Source of the DNA: Paenibacillus sp. FSL R7-0337
Lineage (GTDB): Bacteria > Bacillota > Bacilli > Paenibacillales > Paenibacillaceae
Assembly: GCF_037969875.1 (NCBI RefSeq)
Contig: NZ_CP150218.1
Span: 3,100,001 to 3,164,000, forward strand
Length of the DNA: 64,000 nucleotides
Direction: 5' to 3'
Part shown: positions 1-9,398 of the stretch, piece after piece
How the letters are laid out: every line of letters starts with the position of its first letter
Position numbering within the stretch: the first letter of the stretch is position 1
Notes under the pieces: generated by a model
The model's input: only the letters and a program-made list of their open reading frames with translations
The model's database searches: none
Told to the model about the DNA's origin: nothing
Position numbers and translations under genes: made by a program

Positions 1-248
1 ATGCGAGGCTCGACAAGATCGCCGACTCACTGGAGAAATCCGAGTTCAAGGATATCCTGGAGAACTATACAGACCCCAAGAAGCGGATCATCACCAATCT
101 GATGGCCGGGATCTCCAGAGGCCTGGGCCTCTCACTCGGTACCTTTGTCATTCTCGGTATTCTTGGCTATATCCTCAGTTTGTTTCTCAACGTACCGGTT
201 ATCGGGGAATATCTTGGAGAAATCAAAAAGTATATCGATGCGAACTAA
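1..248 (+). CDS. DUF5665 domain protein, C-terminal part (5' end outside window)
   Basis: The reading frame is open from base 3 to TAA at 246-248 and gives 81 residues. It begins ARLDKIADSLEKSEF and has one clear transmembrane stretch (LGTFVILGILGYILSLFL) followed by a short charged tail ending KKYIDAN. The charged amphipathic part, the RIITNLMAGISRG motif and a single helix match the small membrane-protein family DUF5665, whose function is unknown. The start codon lies before the window. A perfect inverted repeat follows 14 bp after the stop, so this is probably the last gene of its transcript. Confidence 0.75.
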   Translation, partial: ARLDKIADSLEKSEFKDILENYTDPKKRIITNLMAGISRGLGLSLGTFVILGILGYILSLFLNVPVIGEYLGEIKKYIDAN

Positions 249-262
249 ACACATTTCCCGCG

Positions 263-310
263 CATCCCTCCTGCAGCCTACTTTACCGTGAATAGACTGC
301 AGGAGGGATG
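263..310 (+). terminator. Inverted repeat after the DUF5665 gene, probable terminator
   Basis: CATCCCTCCTGCAG (263-276) and CTGCAGGAGGGATG (297-310) are perfect 14-bp arms around a 20-nt loop. There is no real T tract afterwards (TTGCTCATGA), so the termination role is inferred from position and stem strength. Confidence 0.5.
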
Positions 311-341
311 TTGCTCATGATCGCAGATTAAAATAATATAT

Positions 342-1289
342 TTATTTCCTTACCTCTGCTTGAACAGCACTCAATCCTTCGTTAAAGGATTCCGCTTGAA
401 TCAGCGAATACTTCGTATCAATAAACTCCCCACTAGTTTTTATTACTACCTGATATTCATTTTCAATAACAAAGGCTCTATCTTCGGTAAAATGCGAAAC
501 ATTTTTAAATTTAGGTTCAATTATGAACTCTCCACTTCGATTAATATATCCCCATTTTTTACTCAGTTTCGCAGCAGATAGATCCCCTGAAATAAACTTG
601 CCTACATCATCAAAAACAGGATCTATTACAATACTCCCCGTTTTATTGATAAAACCATATTTACTACCAACCAATACTGGAGCTAACCCGCCATTAAATC
701 CATTTGTGTATTTATATTGAAGTGGAATTTTCAAATTTCCTTGCATATCAATATATCCATGCTTACTTCTTACATTTACTGCTGCTAGGCCCTCTGAAAA
801 AAAAATATGAGAATCATATATCGGCTCGATTACAAAATCTCCATCGATGTTAATACACCCATATTTCCCTTCTTCATTACTGACTGTTGCAATTCCATTT
901 TCAAAATGCATCGCTGTATCATAAATGGGATCAATGATCAAATTTCCTTCAATATCAATAATGCCTATTTTCCCGTTTGGTGCTGTTACACTAGCATATC
1001 CTTCCGAAAAATTGTAAGCGTGATCATATATTGTCGGTATAACTACGTTCCCTTCTAAGTCCATGTATCCGAATTTACTTCCATTCGTAAATAAAGCTCT
1101 ACCACAATAAAAATCACCTACAAAAGAGTAATTTGTTTGTAATACGGTATCTCCCTTTACGGTAATAAATCTTGATTTTCCCTCAAAATCACATGAAGCA
1201 ATGCCATTTCGGAACGAATTAGTAAAATCAAAAATAGGCTCCATGGCAAAGTTGCCGTCTCGATCAATATAACCGTATTTGTGCACCAT
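342..1289 (-). CDS. WG-repeat (KWG) protein
   Basis: The 315-residue protein consists almost wholly of about nine repeats of 33-35 residues. The core is G-x-hydrophobic-[DN]-x-x-G-[ND]-x-x-I-x-P-x-[YF]-D, for example KFGYMDLEGNVVIPTIYD and KYGCINIDGDFVIEPIYD. This is the WG beta-repeat family, often interpreted as a protein-binding surface. The first and last repeats are degenerate. There is no signal peptide or membrane segment, so it should be cytoplasmic. The start ATG has AGAGGAT upstream. Base composition is markedly more AT-rich than the sigB genes next door, which suggests later acquisition. It runs in the same direction as sigB but a terminator separates the two. The binding partner is unknown. 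Confidence 0.8.
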   Translation of the reverse strand: MVHKYGYIDRDGNFAMEPIFDFTNSFRNGIASCDFEGKSRFITVKGDTVLQTNYSFVGDFYCGRALFTNGSKFGYMDLEGNVVIPTIYDHAYNFSEGYASVTAPNGKIGIIDIEGNLIIDPIYDTAMHFENGIATVSNEEGKYGCINIDGDFVIEPIYDSHIFFSEGLAAVNVRSKHGYIDMQGNLKIPLQYKYTNGFNGGLAPVLVGSKYGFINKTGSIVIDPVFDDVGKFISGDLSAAKLSKKWGYINRSGEFIIEPKFKNVSHFTEDRAFVIENEYQVVIKTSGEFIDTKYSLIQAESFNEGLSAVQAEVRK

Positions 1290-1313
1290 TATTTATCCTC
1301 TCATCAAAAAATA

Positions 1314-1349
1314 AAACAATCCCGATACATTCAATCATCGGAATTGTTT
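1314..1349 (-). terminator. Rho-independent terminator of the sigB operon
   Basis: On the minus strand the arms AAACAATTCCGAT (1337-1349) and ATCGGGATTGTTT (1314-1326) pair with one G-U wobble and are followed by TTATTTTTTG. It lies between sigB and the WG-repeat gene, so the latter probably has its own promoter. Confidence 0.75.
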
Positions 1350-1416
1350 AATGAAGTAATTTTATGCTCTATAGATAATCGGAACACTGCCCTGATAATT
1401 ATAATGGCATTGATAT

Positions 1417-2187
1417 TCAATAGGATGAATTAGCCATGATCTGCTTCAGCTTCTCGGTGGCCCGCTTTTGGATACGGGAGACACTCATCTGCGAGACACC
1501 CAGCTTTTGGGCGATAGCCCGCTGGGATTGACCATCCTGGAAGGCCAACAGCAGCACCTGCTGCTCTTGCTCCTTCAGTTGTCCGAGCGCCTGCTGGAGA
1601 TCCATACGCTTCTCCACGGTCTCGTAGTCATTCGCCTCCGAGCTGATCAATTCACCGAGTGTAGCTCCACTCTCTTCCTGGGAGAGCGGTGAATCCAGAG
1701 AGACATAATGATAACATTCTCTGCCGGCAAGCACTTCCACAGTTTCCTCAACAGTAAGATCCAGGTAATGGGCAATCTCTTCAACCGCCGGAGAACGTTC
1801 GAGCCGCACGGTCAGTTCATCAATAGCCTGCTGCACAAGCGCGCCTTTTTCCTTAATCCGCCGTGGAACCTGTATATACCAGGATTTATCACGCAGGAAG
1901 TTTTTCATATGTCCAATCATACTCTTCATCGCATATGGCTCAAAGGGAATCCCCAAGCTGATGTCGTATTGCGCCAGCAGCCGGATTAACGCCATTTGCC
2001 CCACCTGATACAGATCCTCGTAGAGATCCGGACGGTTACGGGCGATTTTGCCAGCGGCCATCTTCACCATGGGTTCATATTTGCGGATGAGCACTGTTGC
2101 AATTTCATTGTCTTTCGTCTGCTGGTATTCCCAGATCAGGCTTACTGCTTCATTCATGGACTCTGGGGGAGTCACTTTGTCATTCAT
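1417..2187 (-). CDS. sigB: RNA polymerase sigma factor SigB (SigB/F/G family)
   Basis: This 256-residue sigma-70-family protein has the usual length of SigB. Region 2 is visible at about 55-110 (DLYQVGQMALIRLLAQYD, then FEPYAMKSMIGHMKNFLRD). Region 3 lies at about 125-160 with RSPAVEEIAHYLDL, and region 4 is a helix-turn-helix near the C-terminus (SQRAIAQKLGVSQMSVSRIQ). It directs RNA polymerase to general-stress promoters and is held by RsbW when unstressed. Its ATG overlaps the rsbW stop codon in an ATGA junction, so the two are translationally coupled. The neighbouring RsbW is of the RsbW rather than the SpoIIAB type, which argues for SigB over SigF. Confidence 0.92.
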   Translation of the reverse strand: MNDKVTPPESMNEAVSLIWEYQQTKDNEIATVLIRKYEPMVKMAAGKIARNRPDLYEDLYQVGQMALIRLLAQYDISLGIPFEPYAMKSMIGHMKNFLRDKSWYIQVPRRIKEKGALVQQAIDELTVRLERSPAVEEIAHYLDLTVEETVEVLAGRECYHYVSLDSPLSQEESGATLGELISSEANDYETVEKRMDLQQALGQLKEQEQQVLLLAFQDGQSQRAIAQKLGVSQMSVSRIQKRATEKLKQIMANSSY

Positions 2188-2636
2188 ACTTTCTCCTCGC
2201 TGAAATTGAGCCGTTTAGTCAGGGTAACGACTGTCCCTTTCCCTGCTTCGCTAACGACGCTAACGTCATCCATTAGCGCCTGCATTAGATAGAATCCCAG
2301 CCCGCCTACCTGAACATCATTCAGCTCCTTGTCATGAAGCGTCAGACGTTCCCCGGACGCATCCAAACTATCAAAGCTCTCCCCCTCATCTTTGACAGTA
2401 ATCGATAAGACACTTGATCCTACCTCAAAGATTACATCAACCATACCGTCCGCCTGCCCATAGGCATAAAGCACGGAGTTATTGCATGCTTCCGAGACGG
2501 CAACCTTCATATCTTCAATGTCTTCATAAGTGAAACCCATCTTAGAGGCAATGCCGTATAGATTAAGTCTGACAATATCGACATATTCTGCACTGGCGGG
2601 TAACTGAAGAAGTACTCTTTGTATGTCATCACTCAT
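2184..2636 (-). CDS. rsbW: Anti-sigma-B factor and serine kinase RsbW
   Basis: The 150 residues form a GHKL-type ATPase. The N box is VAVSEACNNSVLYAY (about 46-60), G1 is VKDEGESFD, and the G2-like loop is GGLGFYLMQALMDD. The start resembles RsbW (PASAEYVDIVRLNLYGIASKMGF). In the known family RsbW binds SigB, or instead phosphorylates a serine of RsbV, so the two activities are alternative. It lies 18 bp after rsbV and overlaps sigB by 4 bp. The ribosome site is weak (AAAGGAT about 11 nt before ATG), so translation may depend on coupling to rsbV. Confidence 0.93.
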   Translation of the reverse strand: MSDDIQRVLLQLPASAEYVDIVRLNLYGIASKMGFTYEDIEDMKVAVSEACNNSVLYAYGQADGMVDVIFEVGSSVLSITVKDEGESFDSLDASGERLTLHDKELNDVQVGGLGFYLMQALMDDVSVVSEAGKGTVVTLTKRLNFSEEKV

Positions 2637-2654
2637 TCTTAGTTCGATCCTTTC

Positions 2655-2993
2655 CTAGTGGGAATTCTCTTGGGAGGCAAAAAATTTGGAAATGCCGGTC
2701 ATGTCAAACAGCTTCTGTATTTGCGGAGGAACCTCAGCAACGGTGAACTTGACGTCCATTCCATGTCTTGCTTTGAGGATGGACAACAGGATTCCGATTC
2801 CGGTGCTGTCAATATATTTCAGATCCTTCAGATTAATTACGAGATCAAGCCCCGTGTCTCCCACTAGCGGTTCCATCACCAAACGAAAGTCAGGCGCCAC
2901 AGACAGATCAAGTTCACCTACAAGATAGACAGTACATACCGAACCAACGGTTTCGGTCTTTGCGTGAAACTTTTCGCTTTTATGTGTATTCAT
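2655..2993 (-). CDS. rsbV: Anti-anti-sigma factor RsbV (STAS domain)
   Basis: The single STAS domain of 112 residues carries the phosphorylation-site loop LKYIDSTGIGILLSIL; the serine of DSTG is the one RsbW phosphorylates in this family. Dephosphorylated RsbV binds RsbW and frees SigB. The start was placed at ATG 2993 because AGGAGAG (3001-3007) is 7 nt upstream; a TTG two codons earlier would leave almost no spacing. It is the first gene downstream of the SigB-like promoter at 3029-3054, giving rsbV-rsbW-sigB as an autoregulated unit inside the larger locus. Confidence 0.93.
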   Translation of the reverse strand: MNTHKSEKFHAKTETVGSVCTVYLVGELDLSVAPDFRLVMEPLVGDTGLDLVINLKDLKYIDSTGIGILLSILKARHGMDVKFTVAEVPPQIQKLFDMTGISKFFASQENSH

Positions 2994-3028
2994 AGACAAC
3001 TCTCCTGATTAAATGTTTTCTTTACCAA

Positions 3029-3054
3029 TAACCCTAATAGCATAGGGTTGAAAC
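3029..3054 (-). promoter_or_regulatory. SigB-type promoter of rsbV-rsbW-sigB
   Basis: Read on the minus strand: GTTTCA (3049-3054), 14 nt, GGGTTA (3029-3034), close to the Bacillus SigB consensus GTTTAA-N12-15-GGGTAT. The predicted transcript would start about 30 nt before the rsbV ATG. The spacer region also holds a 7-bp inverted repeat (AACCCTA 3030-3036, TAGGGTT 3043-3049). Confidence 0.7.
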
Positions 3055-3090
3055 AAAAAAGAGATAATGTTGGCACTGGTAATTCATGGA

Positions 3091-4761
3091 TCATGCGTTA
3101 AAAAGTGAGGTGTTCCGCTGGGTTGCAGGGTTATCCCTGCCGGAATATCTGGAGAGCATTTGCTTGATGCTGCTTAGCTTGAGAGGCTTACTGATGTAGC
3201 CGTCCATCCCGGCAGCGGTGCAGCGGTCCTGAATTCCCTCCATCACATTCGCAGTCATCGCAATGATCACAGTCTTGTCGGGAGAACCGCTGCTCTCCTC
3301 ACGAATCAGGGAGGTTGCTTCAAGTCCATCCATCACCGGCATCTGCAGGTCCATGAAGATGAAATCATAAGCAGATTTCCGGGCCAGCTCTACAGCTTGG
3401 TTCCCGTCTTCGGCCACATCGGCACGGTACCCAAGCTTATCCAGCATGCTAACCATAAGCCGCTGATTAATCGGATGGTCATCCACGACCAGCACTTTGC
3501 TCCGGCTTGCCTCGTCTACCCGGTCTGCTATGCCTTCCTCTTCCCGGCTGCTGCCCTCCAGCTCATGCTCCGGCACGGCCACCTGAATACTGAATACAAA
3601 GGTCGCCCCTTTCTCTTCCATCGACTCTACACGGATATCTCCGCCCATCATACTCACCAGGGATTTGCAGATGGCGAGGCCGAGGCCCGTACCTCCGTAT
3701 TTACGTGTCATGGAGGAATCAAGCTGGGAGAAGGGCTGGAACAGCCGGTCACATTTCTCCGGAGAAATGCCGATGCCTGTATCTTTAACCGTAAATTCAA
3801 TGACCAGCTTATTATCCGCTGCCGGCAGACTGGAAGCAACTAAATAAACGCCGCCCTGATTGGTAAATTTCACCGCATTGGCTACGAGGTTTATCAGTAC
3901 CTGGCGTAGCCGTGCCATATCCCCATAGATCAGCCGCGGCAGCTTCTGATCTATGAAATAGGCCAGCTCCAGATTTTTTTTGCCGGCTTCAGCTGAGAAC
4001 AAGCTAAATACCTCCTGAACGGTGGTATGCAGCTCGAATAATTGCTCTTCCATTTCCATCTTACCCGATTCCATCTTAGTGAAGTCAAGAATATCGTTAA
4101 TCACCGTAATTAGTGTGTCCGCACTTTTACGGATAATCTCTGTATATTCCTTCTGCTCAGGAGCAAGCTGGGTCTCCATCAAAAGATCAATCATACCCAC
4201 TACGCCATTCATCGGCGTGCGGATCTCATGACTCATCATCGCAAGAAATTCAGTCTTAGCCTTAGCCGCAATCTCCGCTTCTTCCTTGGCTTTGATCAAT
4301 TCACCGTTCATGCGCTCAAGCTCCAGCGTCTTTTGCTGCAGCTGCATGGCTTGAATCTGCTGCTTCTTGCTGGTCAGATACATATTCACAAAGCCTTCAA
4401 TCTTAGACTTCAGAATTTGCGGGATAAACGGTTTGACCATATAATCAATAGCGCCGGCAGAATACCCTGCGAACAGATGCTCCGACTCCCTGCTGTTGGC
4501 TGAGATGAAGATGATCGGAATATCCTTGGTTTTCTCCCTGGCTTTAATTAATTTGGCGGTTTCGATCCCGTCCATACCTGGCATCTGAACGTCCAGAACA
4601 ATCACGGCGAATTCATATTTCAATAAGCACCGCAGTGCTTCTTCTCCAGAATTGGCTTTGACAAGCTTGTAATGCTGACTCTCAAGGACGGCTTCGAGTG
4701 CCAGCAAATTCTCGGGACGGTCGTCAACCAGCAGTATATGAATCGGTTCCTGAACCCCCAT
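3091..4761 (-). CDS. Hybrid sensor: receiver - histidine kinase - receiver
   Basis: 556 residues. The N-terminal receiver is about 5-125, with phospho-acceptor D57 in [11 protein letters not shown] and K110 in VKPF. A coiled coil (130-172) follows, then HisKA with H178 in [12 protein letters not shown]. The HATPase domain (about 270-395) has [16 protein letters not shown] and GGTGLGLAI. The C-terminal receiver (about 421-540) has D471 in [11 protein letters not shown]. There is no membrane segment, so it is cytosolic and probably receives phosphate or a protein signal through its N-terminal receiver. It starts at ATG 4761 with AAGGAGG and lies between the methyltransferase and rsbV. It has no counterpart in the minimal RsbKYM set; a role in tuning SigB is inference. 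Confidence 0.85.
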   Translation of the reverse strand: MGVQEPIHILLVDDRPENLLALEAVLESQHYKLVKANSGEEALRCLLKYEFAVIVLDVQMPGMDGIETAKLIKAREKTKDIPIIFISANSRESEHLFAGYSAGAIDYMVKPFIPQILKSKIEGFVNMYLTSKKQQIQAMQLQQKTLELERMNGELIKAKEEAEIAAKAKTEFLAMMSHEIRTPMNGVVGMIDLLMETQLAPEQKEYTEIIRKSADTLITVINDILDFTKMESGKMEMEEQLFELHTTVQEVFSLFSAEAGKKNLELAYFIDQKLPRLIYGDMARLRQVLINLVANAVKFTNQGGVYLVASSLPAADNKLVIEFTVKDTGIGISPEKCDRLFQPFSQLDSSMTRKYGGTGLGLAICKSLVSMMGGDIRVESMEEKGATFVFSIQVAVPEHELEGSSREEEGIADRVDEASRSKVLVVDDHPINQRLMVSMLDKLGYRADVAEDGNQAVELARKSAYDFIFMDLQMPVMDGLEATSLIREESSGSPDKTVIIAMTANVMEGIQDRCTAAGMDGYISKPLKLSSIKQMLSRYSGRDNPATQRNTSLFNA

Positions 4762-4778
4762 AGGTCCCTCCTTACCCG

Positions 4779-5654
4779 CTATTTATTTTTGCGGTATATT
4801 TTTTCTACCCGGTCCAAGGGCTCATAGCTGTCACTGTATCGTGTGAAATGAATGGACTCCTTGGAACCGAGGACCAGCACTCCGAACCGGCTGAGGCTCT
4901 CATGGAACAAGCCATGGACATGATCGCGAAGCTCGTCGTTGAAGTAGATCATTACGTTACGGCACAGGATCACATTGAATTCGTTGAAGGAAGTGTCTGT
5001 CGCCAGATTATGCTCTGCAAAAATAATGTTCTTGCGTAAATACGGCTGCAGAATCACTGAGTTATATTTCGCTGTATAGTATTCCGAGAAGACGCCCGTA
5101 CCACCAGCCTCAAGGTAGTTCTTGGTGTATTGCTGCATCTTGCCAATCTCGTACACGCCTTCTTTAGCCTGCTGCAAGGAACGGGCGTTCATGTCCGTGG
5201 CATAAATTCTTGCCTTGTCATATAGTCCTTCCTCATGAAGCATAATGGCCATCGAGTAGACCTCTTCGCCTGTCGAGCAGCCGGCATGCCAGATCCGGAT
5301 ATAAGGATAGGTCCGCAGTAGGGGAATGACCTTCTGACGGAAAGTCAGGAAGAGACCCGGATCACGGAACATCTCTGTCACAGGGATCGAGAGACTGTAC
5401 ACGAACCGTTCGAAGCATGCACGGTCATGCAGGACCTTTTCCTGCAGGGCAGAAATGGTAGGTAAGCTCTCTGCATGGACATGATGCCAGATGCGCCGCT
5501 TCAAGGAAGGCAGGGCATAATTCCTGAAATCATATCCATACAAACGGTGTACTCCGTTCAGAAGCAGTTCAATCTCAATCTGTTCAAGCTCCTGCTTGCT
5601 CTCCGGCGGATTACCCTGCCCCTCATATCCGTGCTCCATCGCTGCCATTGTCAT
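4779..5654 (-). CDS. CheR-type protein methyltransferase (RsbM-like)
   Basis: The protein of 291 residues has an N-terminal CheR helical domain (about 25-90) and an SAM-dependent methyltransferase domain with the glycine-rich motif [17 protein letters not shown], the acidic-loop ATDMN and CRNVMIYF. CheR enzymes methylate glutamates of receptors. No receptor, CheB or other chemotaxis gene is nearby, and it sits between two hybrid kinases. In the B. cereus group RsbM, a CheR homologue in the sigB locus, methylates the kinase RsbK, so the 1222-residue kinase next door is the likely substrate (inference). ATG 5654 with AGGGAG 5 nt upstream is preferred over TTG 5657. Confidence 0.85.
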   Translation of the reverse strand: MTMAAMEHGYEGQGNPPESKQELEQIEIELLLNGVHRLYGYDFRNYALPSLKRRIWHHVHAESLPTISALQEKVLHDRACFERFVYSLSIPVTEMFRDPGLFLTFRQKVIPLLRTYPYIRIWHAGCSTGEEVYSMAIMLHEEGLYDKARIYATDMNARSLQQAKEGVYEIGKMQQYTKNYLEAGGTGVFSEYYTAKYNSVILQPYLRKNIIFAEHNLATDTSFNEFNVILCRNVMIYFNDELRDHVHGLFHESLSRFGVLVLGSKESIHFTRYSDSYEPLDRVEKIYRKNK

Positions 5655-5729
5655 CAATACTCCCTTGCCTGAGCCTTATTTCCGTACGCGGTTTGAACCT
5701 GCTGTATAGCTATTACCCTGAAATCGCCC

Positions 5730-8700
5730 TTACGAATACAACCAGACACGCATTAACGAAAGAAGCTGATCTGTGCTGATCGGTTTCTTCATATAATCAG
5801 AGGCTCCGGCTTCAATACACTTGGCCCGGTCCTCCTTCATGGCCTTGGCTGTGAGGGCGATAATCGGCAATTTCTGGTACTGCGGCATCTGCCGGATGCG
5901 GCGCATAGCTTCATATCCGTCCATCTCCGGCATCATCATGTCCATCAGCACGAGGTCATAATCACTCTGTTCGACAAGCATGTCGATGGCCTCGCGGCCG
6001 TTCTCGGCAAATTTCACTTCCATGTGATAGCCTTCGAGCACACTGGAGAGGGCAAAGACGTTGCGGATATCATCATCGACAAGCAGAATTTTTTTGCCGT
6101 CAAACAGCTCCTCTTTATTGTGCAGCTTTTGCAGGATTTTACGCTTATCCTCCGGCAGATTTGCTTCTACCCGGTGCATGAACAGCGTGGTCTCATCCAA
6201 AAGCCGTTCCGGCGAGCGGACATCCTTGATGATGATGGATTCCGCATATTTGCGCAGCTTGGTCTCTTCCTTGCTGTCCAGATCCTTGCCGGTATAAATA
6301 ATAATCGGCAGATCGTTCAGCTCCTCATCGTCGCGGATCTGATCCAGCAGCTCGAAGCCGGTCATATCATCCAGCATCAGATCAAGCACCATACAGTCAT
6401 ATCTCTGCTTGTGCAGTTCATTCAGAGCCTCTTGGCCTGAAGACACCGCCGTAATCACTACATCGTCATGACCGATAAGCTCCTCGATGGAGCGTCGCTG
6501 AATATCGTCGTCCTCGACAATCAAGAGATGCTTCATCGTGCTGGCGGTGTAGTTCTCAATCTGCGAGAAGGCCCGGTCCAGCGCTTCACGCGAGGACGGC
6601 TTTCTGAGATAGGCCATCGCTCCCATCATGAGCCCCTGCTTCATCTCATCATTCACAGAGATCACATGCACCGGAATATGGCGTGTCTGGGAGTCGCTCT
6701 TCAGCTCCCTCAGAATCGACCAGCCGTCCAGGACAGGCAACTGGATGTCGAGAATGATTGCATCCGGCAGCAGGGTCTTGGCCATCTGCAGGCCGATATC
6801 GCCCTGCAGGGCTACCAGTCCCTTGAAACCGCGCCCGCGGGCCATGCTCAGCAGGATCTTGGCAAAGCTCTCGTCATCCTCAACAATCAGCAGCACCTTG
6901 TCGCCGCTGGCCAGAGAATCACGGTCATCTTCAACAACTACAGGCGTAGCAGGTGTAGGCGCGATATCCCCTGCCACATTCCATGGCAGTTCCTCACGGT
7001 ATTCCTCAAGCTGCGCAGGCTCGCCGGCAGGTGCGGCTTCGATTGCTCCCGGCAGCAGGCTGAAGTTCCCCTGGACCGGCAGATACAGTGTAAATATACT
7101 TCCTTGCCCTTCACGGGACTCCAGTCCGATCGCTCCGCCCATCAGGCGGGCTAATTCGCGGCTGATCGAGAGGCCAAGCCCCGTGCCGCCATATTTGCGG
7201 CTCGTCGTTCCGTCAACCTGCTGGAACGCCTCGAAGACGATATCCATTTTATCTGACGGGATACCGATTCCGCTATCCTTGACGGATATCGCAATATAAT
7301 CATAATCATGCGGCAGATAGGCAGGCAGTCGCTTGACGTCCGCACGGCTGACAGAGAACTCCACATAGCCTTCGCTGGTGAATTTGAAGGCATTGGACAA
7401 CAGGTTGCGCAGAATCTGCTTCAGTCTGTGACTGTCGCTATATACACTGTCCGGCAGCGGCTCGTCAAAGGACAGGCGCAGCGACAGCCCCTTCTTCGCG
7501 GCCAGCGGAGCAAAGTTCTGCTTCACGAAGGTCTTTAGCTCAATCAGCGGAATCTCTTCATGATTCAGCTCCATTTTGCCGGCATCAACCTTGGACAGAT
7601 CGAGAATCTCATCAATCATCTTAAGCAGATCTGCACCTGACATATAGATAGTATGGGCGAATTCTACCTGCTTCTCACTCAGATTGCCCTCCTTATTCTC
7701 CGTAAGGAGCTGGGAGAGAATGAGCAGGCTGTTCAGCGGGGTGCGCAGCTCATGGGACATATTGGCCAGAAACTCGGATTTGTATTTGCTGGTTACCGCA
7801 AGCTGCTTAGCCTGCTTCTCCAGCTGCATACGGGCATGCTCAATTTCATCCTTCTTCTCTTCAACCTCCTGCACCTGATCCTGCAGCGCACGGGTCTTGG
7901 AGACCAGCTCTGTATTATAATGCTCCAGCTCTTCCTGCTGACGCTGGAGCAGCTCCTCCGAGCGCTTCAGAGCATCTGTCTGCTCCTCCAGGTTCTCGTT
8001 GGAGCGGCGCAGCTCCTCCTGCTGGGTCTGCAGCTCCTCCGACTGGCATTGCAGCTCTTCGGTCAGCGCCTGCGATTCGCGCAGCAATTCCTCAACCACA
8101 AGCCTGCGGCTGATGTTGTTCAGAATAATCCCCAGATTACTGGAGAGCTGATGGAGCAGTTCATTCTGCAGCACCGAGAACGGCGTGAAGGAAGCGAACT
8201 CTACAACACCCAGCACCTCATCCTCGAATAATAGAGGGTGAATGGAAATATAACTCGGATGCGCCTCCCCGAATCCCGAAGATACGGAGATATAGTTGTC
8301 AGGCGCCTCCGTCAGCTTGATCGGCAGCTTATCCAAGGCGCTCTGCCCGATTAGCCCCTGACCTATCTCGAAGCTCTCCTTGGGCGAAACCCCCTCCTCC
8401 CCGGCATAGAAGGCGCTGCTGACCAGCAGATTCGGATTGTCCTGGCTTTTCAGATAGACGGCACCATACTGCGCTCCCAGCACAGGTGAGAACTCACTGA
8501 TGAAGGTCTGGGATACCTGATCCAGCGAGCTGACACCGCGCAGCAGCTCCGTAATCCGGGCAATATTGGCATTCAGCCAAGCCTGATCACTCTGTGCCTG
8601 GGAATAGGATCTCTCCAGCTCCTGCTTCTGCTCAATATCCTCGGCCATCCGCTGGAATACCCGCGCTACATCACCAATCTCATCCTTGGACTTCACCTTG

Positions 8701-9398
8701 ATCCGGCGGATCGCCCGCATTTTTCCATTGCCGAAGCTGGTAATCATCATGGACACGACACTTAGGCCGCGCGTGATACTCGGTATCACCCACAGAATGA
8801 CACCCAGCCCAAGCAGCAGCCCCAAGACCATAATCAGGGTGACCATCTGAATCGATCTGTTCGACGCCTCCTGGGCATTGGCAGTCTCCTCAGTCATGCG
8901 GAAGGCATTATAATCAGACAACGCATTCAGACTGTTCAGCACCTCGTTCTGAACGTCCTGCCCTTCTGCGTTGCGGTAGGTGTTGGCATTCTGAAAGTAT
9001 CCGGCGCTCAGCATCTCCAGAGCCTTGTCCTGATATTTCAGATAAGCCGAATAGGAGTTATCAATCCGGGATAGTATTTGGAGTTCCTCTGCCGTCTTCA
9101 GCGAGGCCTTAATGTTCTTAAGATGCTCTGCAGACTTGAGGACCTTGCTGTCAATCTCAGCCTTCTGCGCTTCCAGGGTTACAGTATCGGCATTAAGCAT
9201 GGAAGTAGTCAATATCCGTGCCATGTCGTTCACTTCCCCGCGAAGTCCCGACGAAGCCCGGCCCTTGCTGTATCTCTCCTGGTAGCTGTCCAGCTGACTG
9301 CTCATATAATGAAGCCTGTCATAGCCGATCAGGGTCAGTGCAAGCATAATCGCCAGCATAGCACTGAATCCGATCAGCAGTTTAGCCTTTATCTTCAT
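5730..9398 (-). CDS. Membrane hybrid histidine kinase with three receivers (RsbK-like)
   Basis: 1222 residues. Order: TM1 (about 7-26), an extracytoplasmic helical segment to about 182 of CHASE3-like length, TM2 (184-205), HAMP (206-260), GAF (about 280-430), and a long Glu/Gln-rich coiled coil (435-540). HisKA has H549 in NMSHELRTPLNS. HATPase (about 650-775) has NLLSNAFKFT, DSGIGI and GGTGLGLSI. Receivers are at 833-950 (D884), 955-1075 (D1006) and 1102-1222 (D1153). It probably senses stress and passes phosphate to the receiver-phosphatase encoded just upstream, whose stop overlaps this ATG by 4 bp. Three tandem C-terminal receivers are more than in the RsbK of B. cereus as I know it. The Gln/Glu-rich coiled coil could hold methylation sites for the CheR enzyme. 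Confidence 0.88.
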   Translation of the reverse strand: MKIKAKLLIGFSAMLAIMLALTLIGYDRLHYMSSQLDSYQERYSKGRASSGLRGEVNDMARILTTSMLNADTVTLEAQKAEIDSKVLKSAEHLKNIKASLKTAEELQILSRIDNSYSAYLKYQDKALEMLSAGYFQNANTYRNAEGQDVQNEVLNSLNALSDYNAFRMTEETANAQEASNRSIQMVTLIMVLGLLLGLGVILWVIPSITRGLSVVSMMITSFGNGKMRAIRRIKVKSKDEIGDVARVFQRMAEDIEQKQELERSYSQAQSDQAWLNANIARITELLRGVSSLDQVSQTFISEFSPVLGAQYGAVYLKSQDNPNLLVSSAFYAGEEGVSPKESFEIGQGLIGQSALDKLPIKLTEAPDNYISVSSGFGEAHPSYISIHPLLFEDEVLGVVEFASFTPFSVLQNELLHQLSSNLGIILNNISRRLVVEELLRESQALTEELQCQSEELQTQQEELRRSNENLEEQTDALKRSEELLQRQQEELEHYNTELVSKTRALQDQVQEVEEKKDEIEHARMQLEKQAKQLAVTSKYKSEFLANMSHELRTPLNSLLILSQLLTENKEGNLSEKQVEFAHTIYMSGADLLKMIDEILDLSKVDAGKMELNHEEIPLIELKTFVKQNFAPLAAKKGLSLRLSFDEPLPDSVYSDSHRLKQILRNLLSNAFKFTSEGYVEFSVSRADVKRLPAYLPHDYDYIAISVKDSGIGIPSDKMDIVFEAFQQVDGTTSRKYGGTGLGLSISRELARLMGGAIGLESREGQGSIFTLYLPVQGNFSLLPGAIEAAPAGEPAQLEEYREELPWNVAGDIAPTPATPVVVEDDRDSLASGDKVLLIVEDDESFAKILLSMARGRGFKGLVALQGDIGLQMAKTLLPDAIILDIQLPVLDGWSILRELKSDSQTRHIPVHVISVNDEMKQGLMMGAMAYLRKPSSREALDRAFSQIENYTASTMKHLLIVEDDDIQRRSIEELIGHDDVVITAVSSGQEALNELHKQRYDCMVLDLMLDDMTGFELLDQIRDDEELNDLPIIIYTGKDLDSKEETKLRKYAESIIIKDVRSPERLLDETTLFMHRVEANLPEDKRKILQKLHNKEELFDGKKILLVDDDIRNVFALSSVLEGYHMEVKFAENGREAIDMLVEQSDYDLVLMDMMMPEMDGYEAMRRIRQMPQYQKLPIIALTAKAMKEDRAKCIEAGASDYMKKPISTDQLLSLMRVWLYS

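Noticed and set aside
1417..2993. rsbV-rsbW-sigB as the spoIIA operon (spoIIAA-spoIIAB-sigF)
   Set aside because: The kinase has the RsbW-type N-terminus and sequence, and the promoter is SigB-like; no dacF or spoVA neighbour.
6468..7299. Long plus-strand frames opposite the large hybrid kinase
   Set aside because: They are antisense to well-supported kinase domains, lack ribosome sites and have no similarity to known proteins; the same holds for frames opposite the other large genes.
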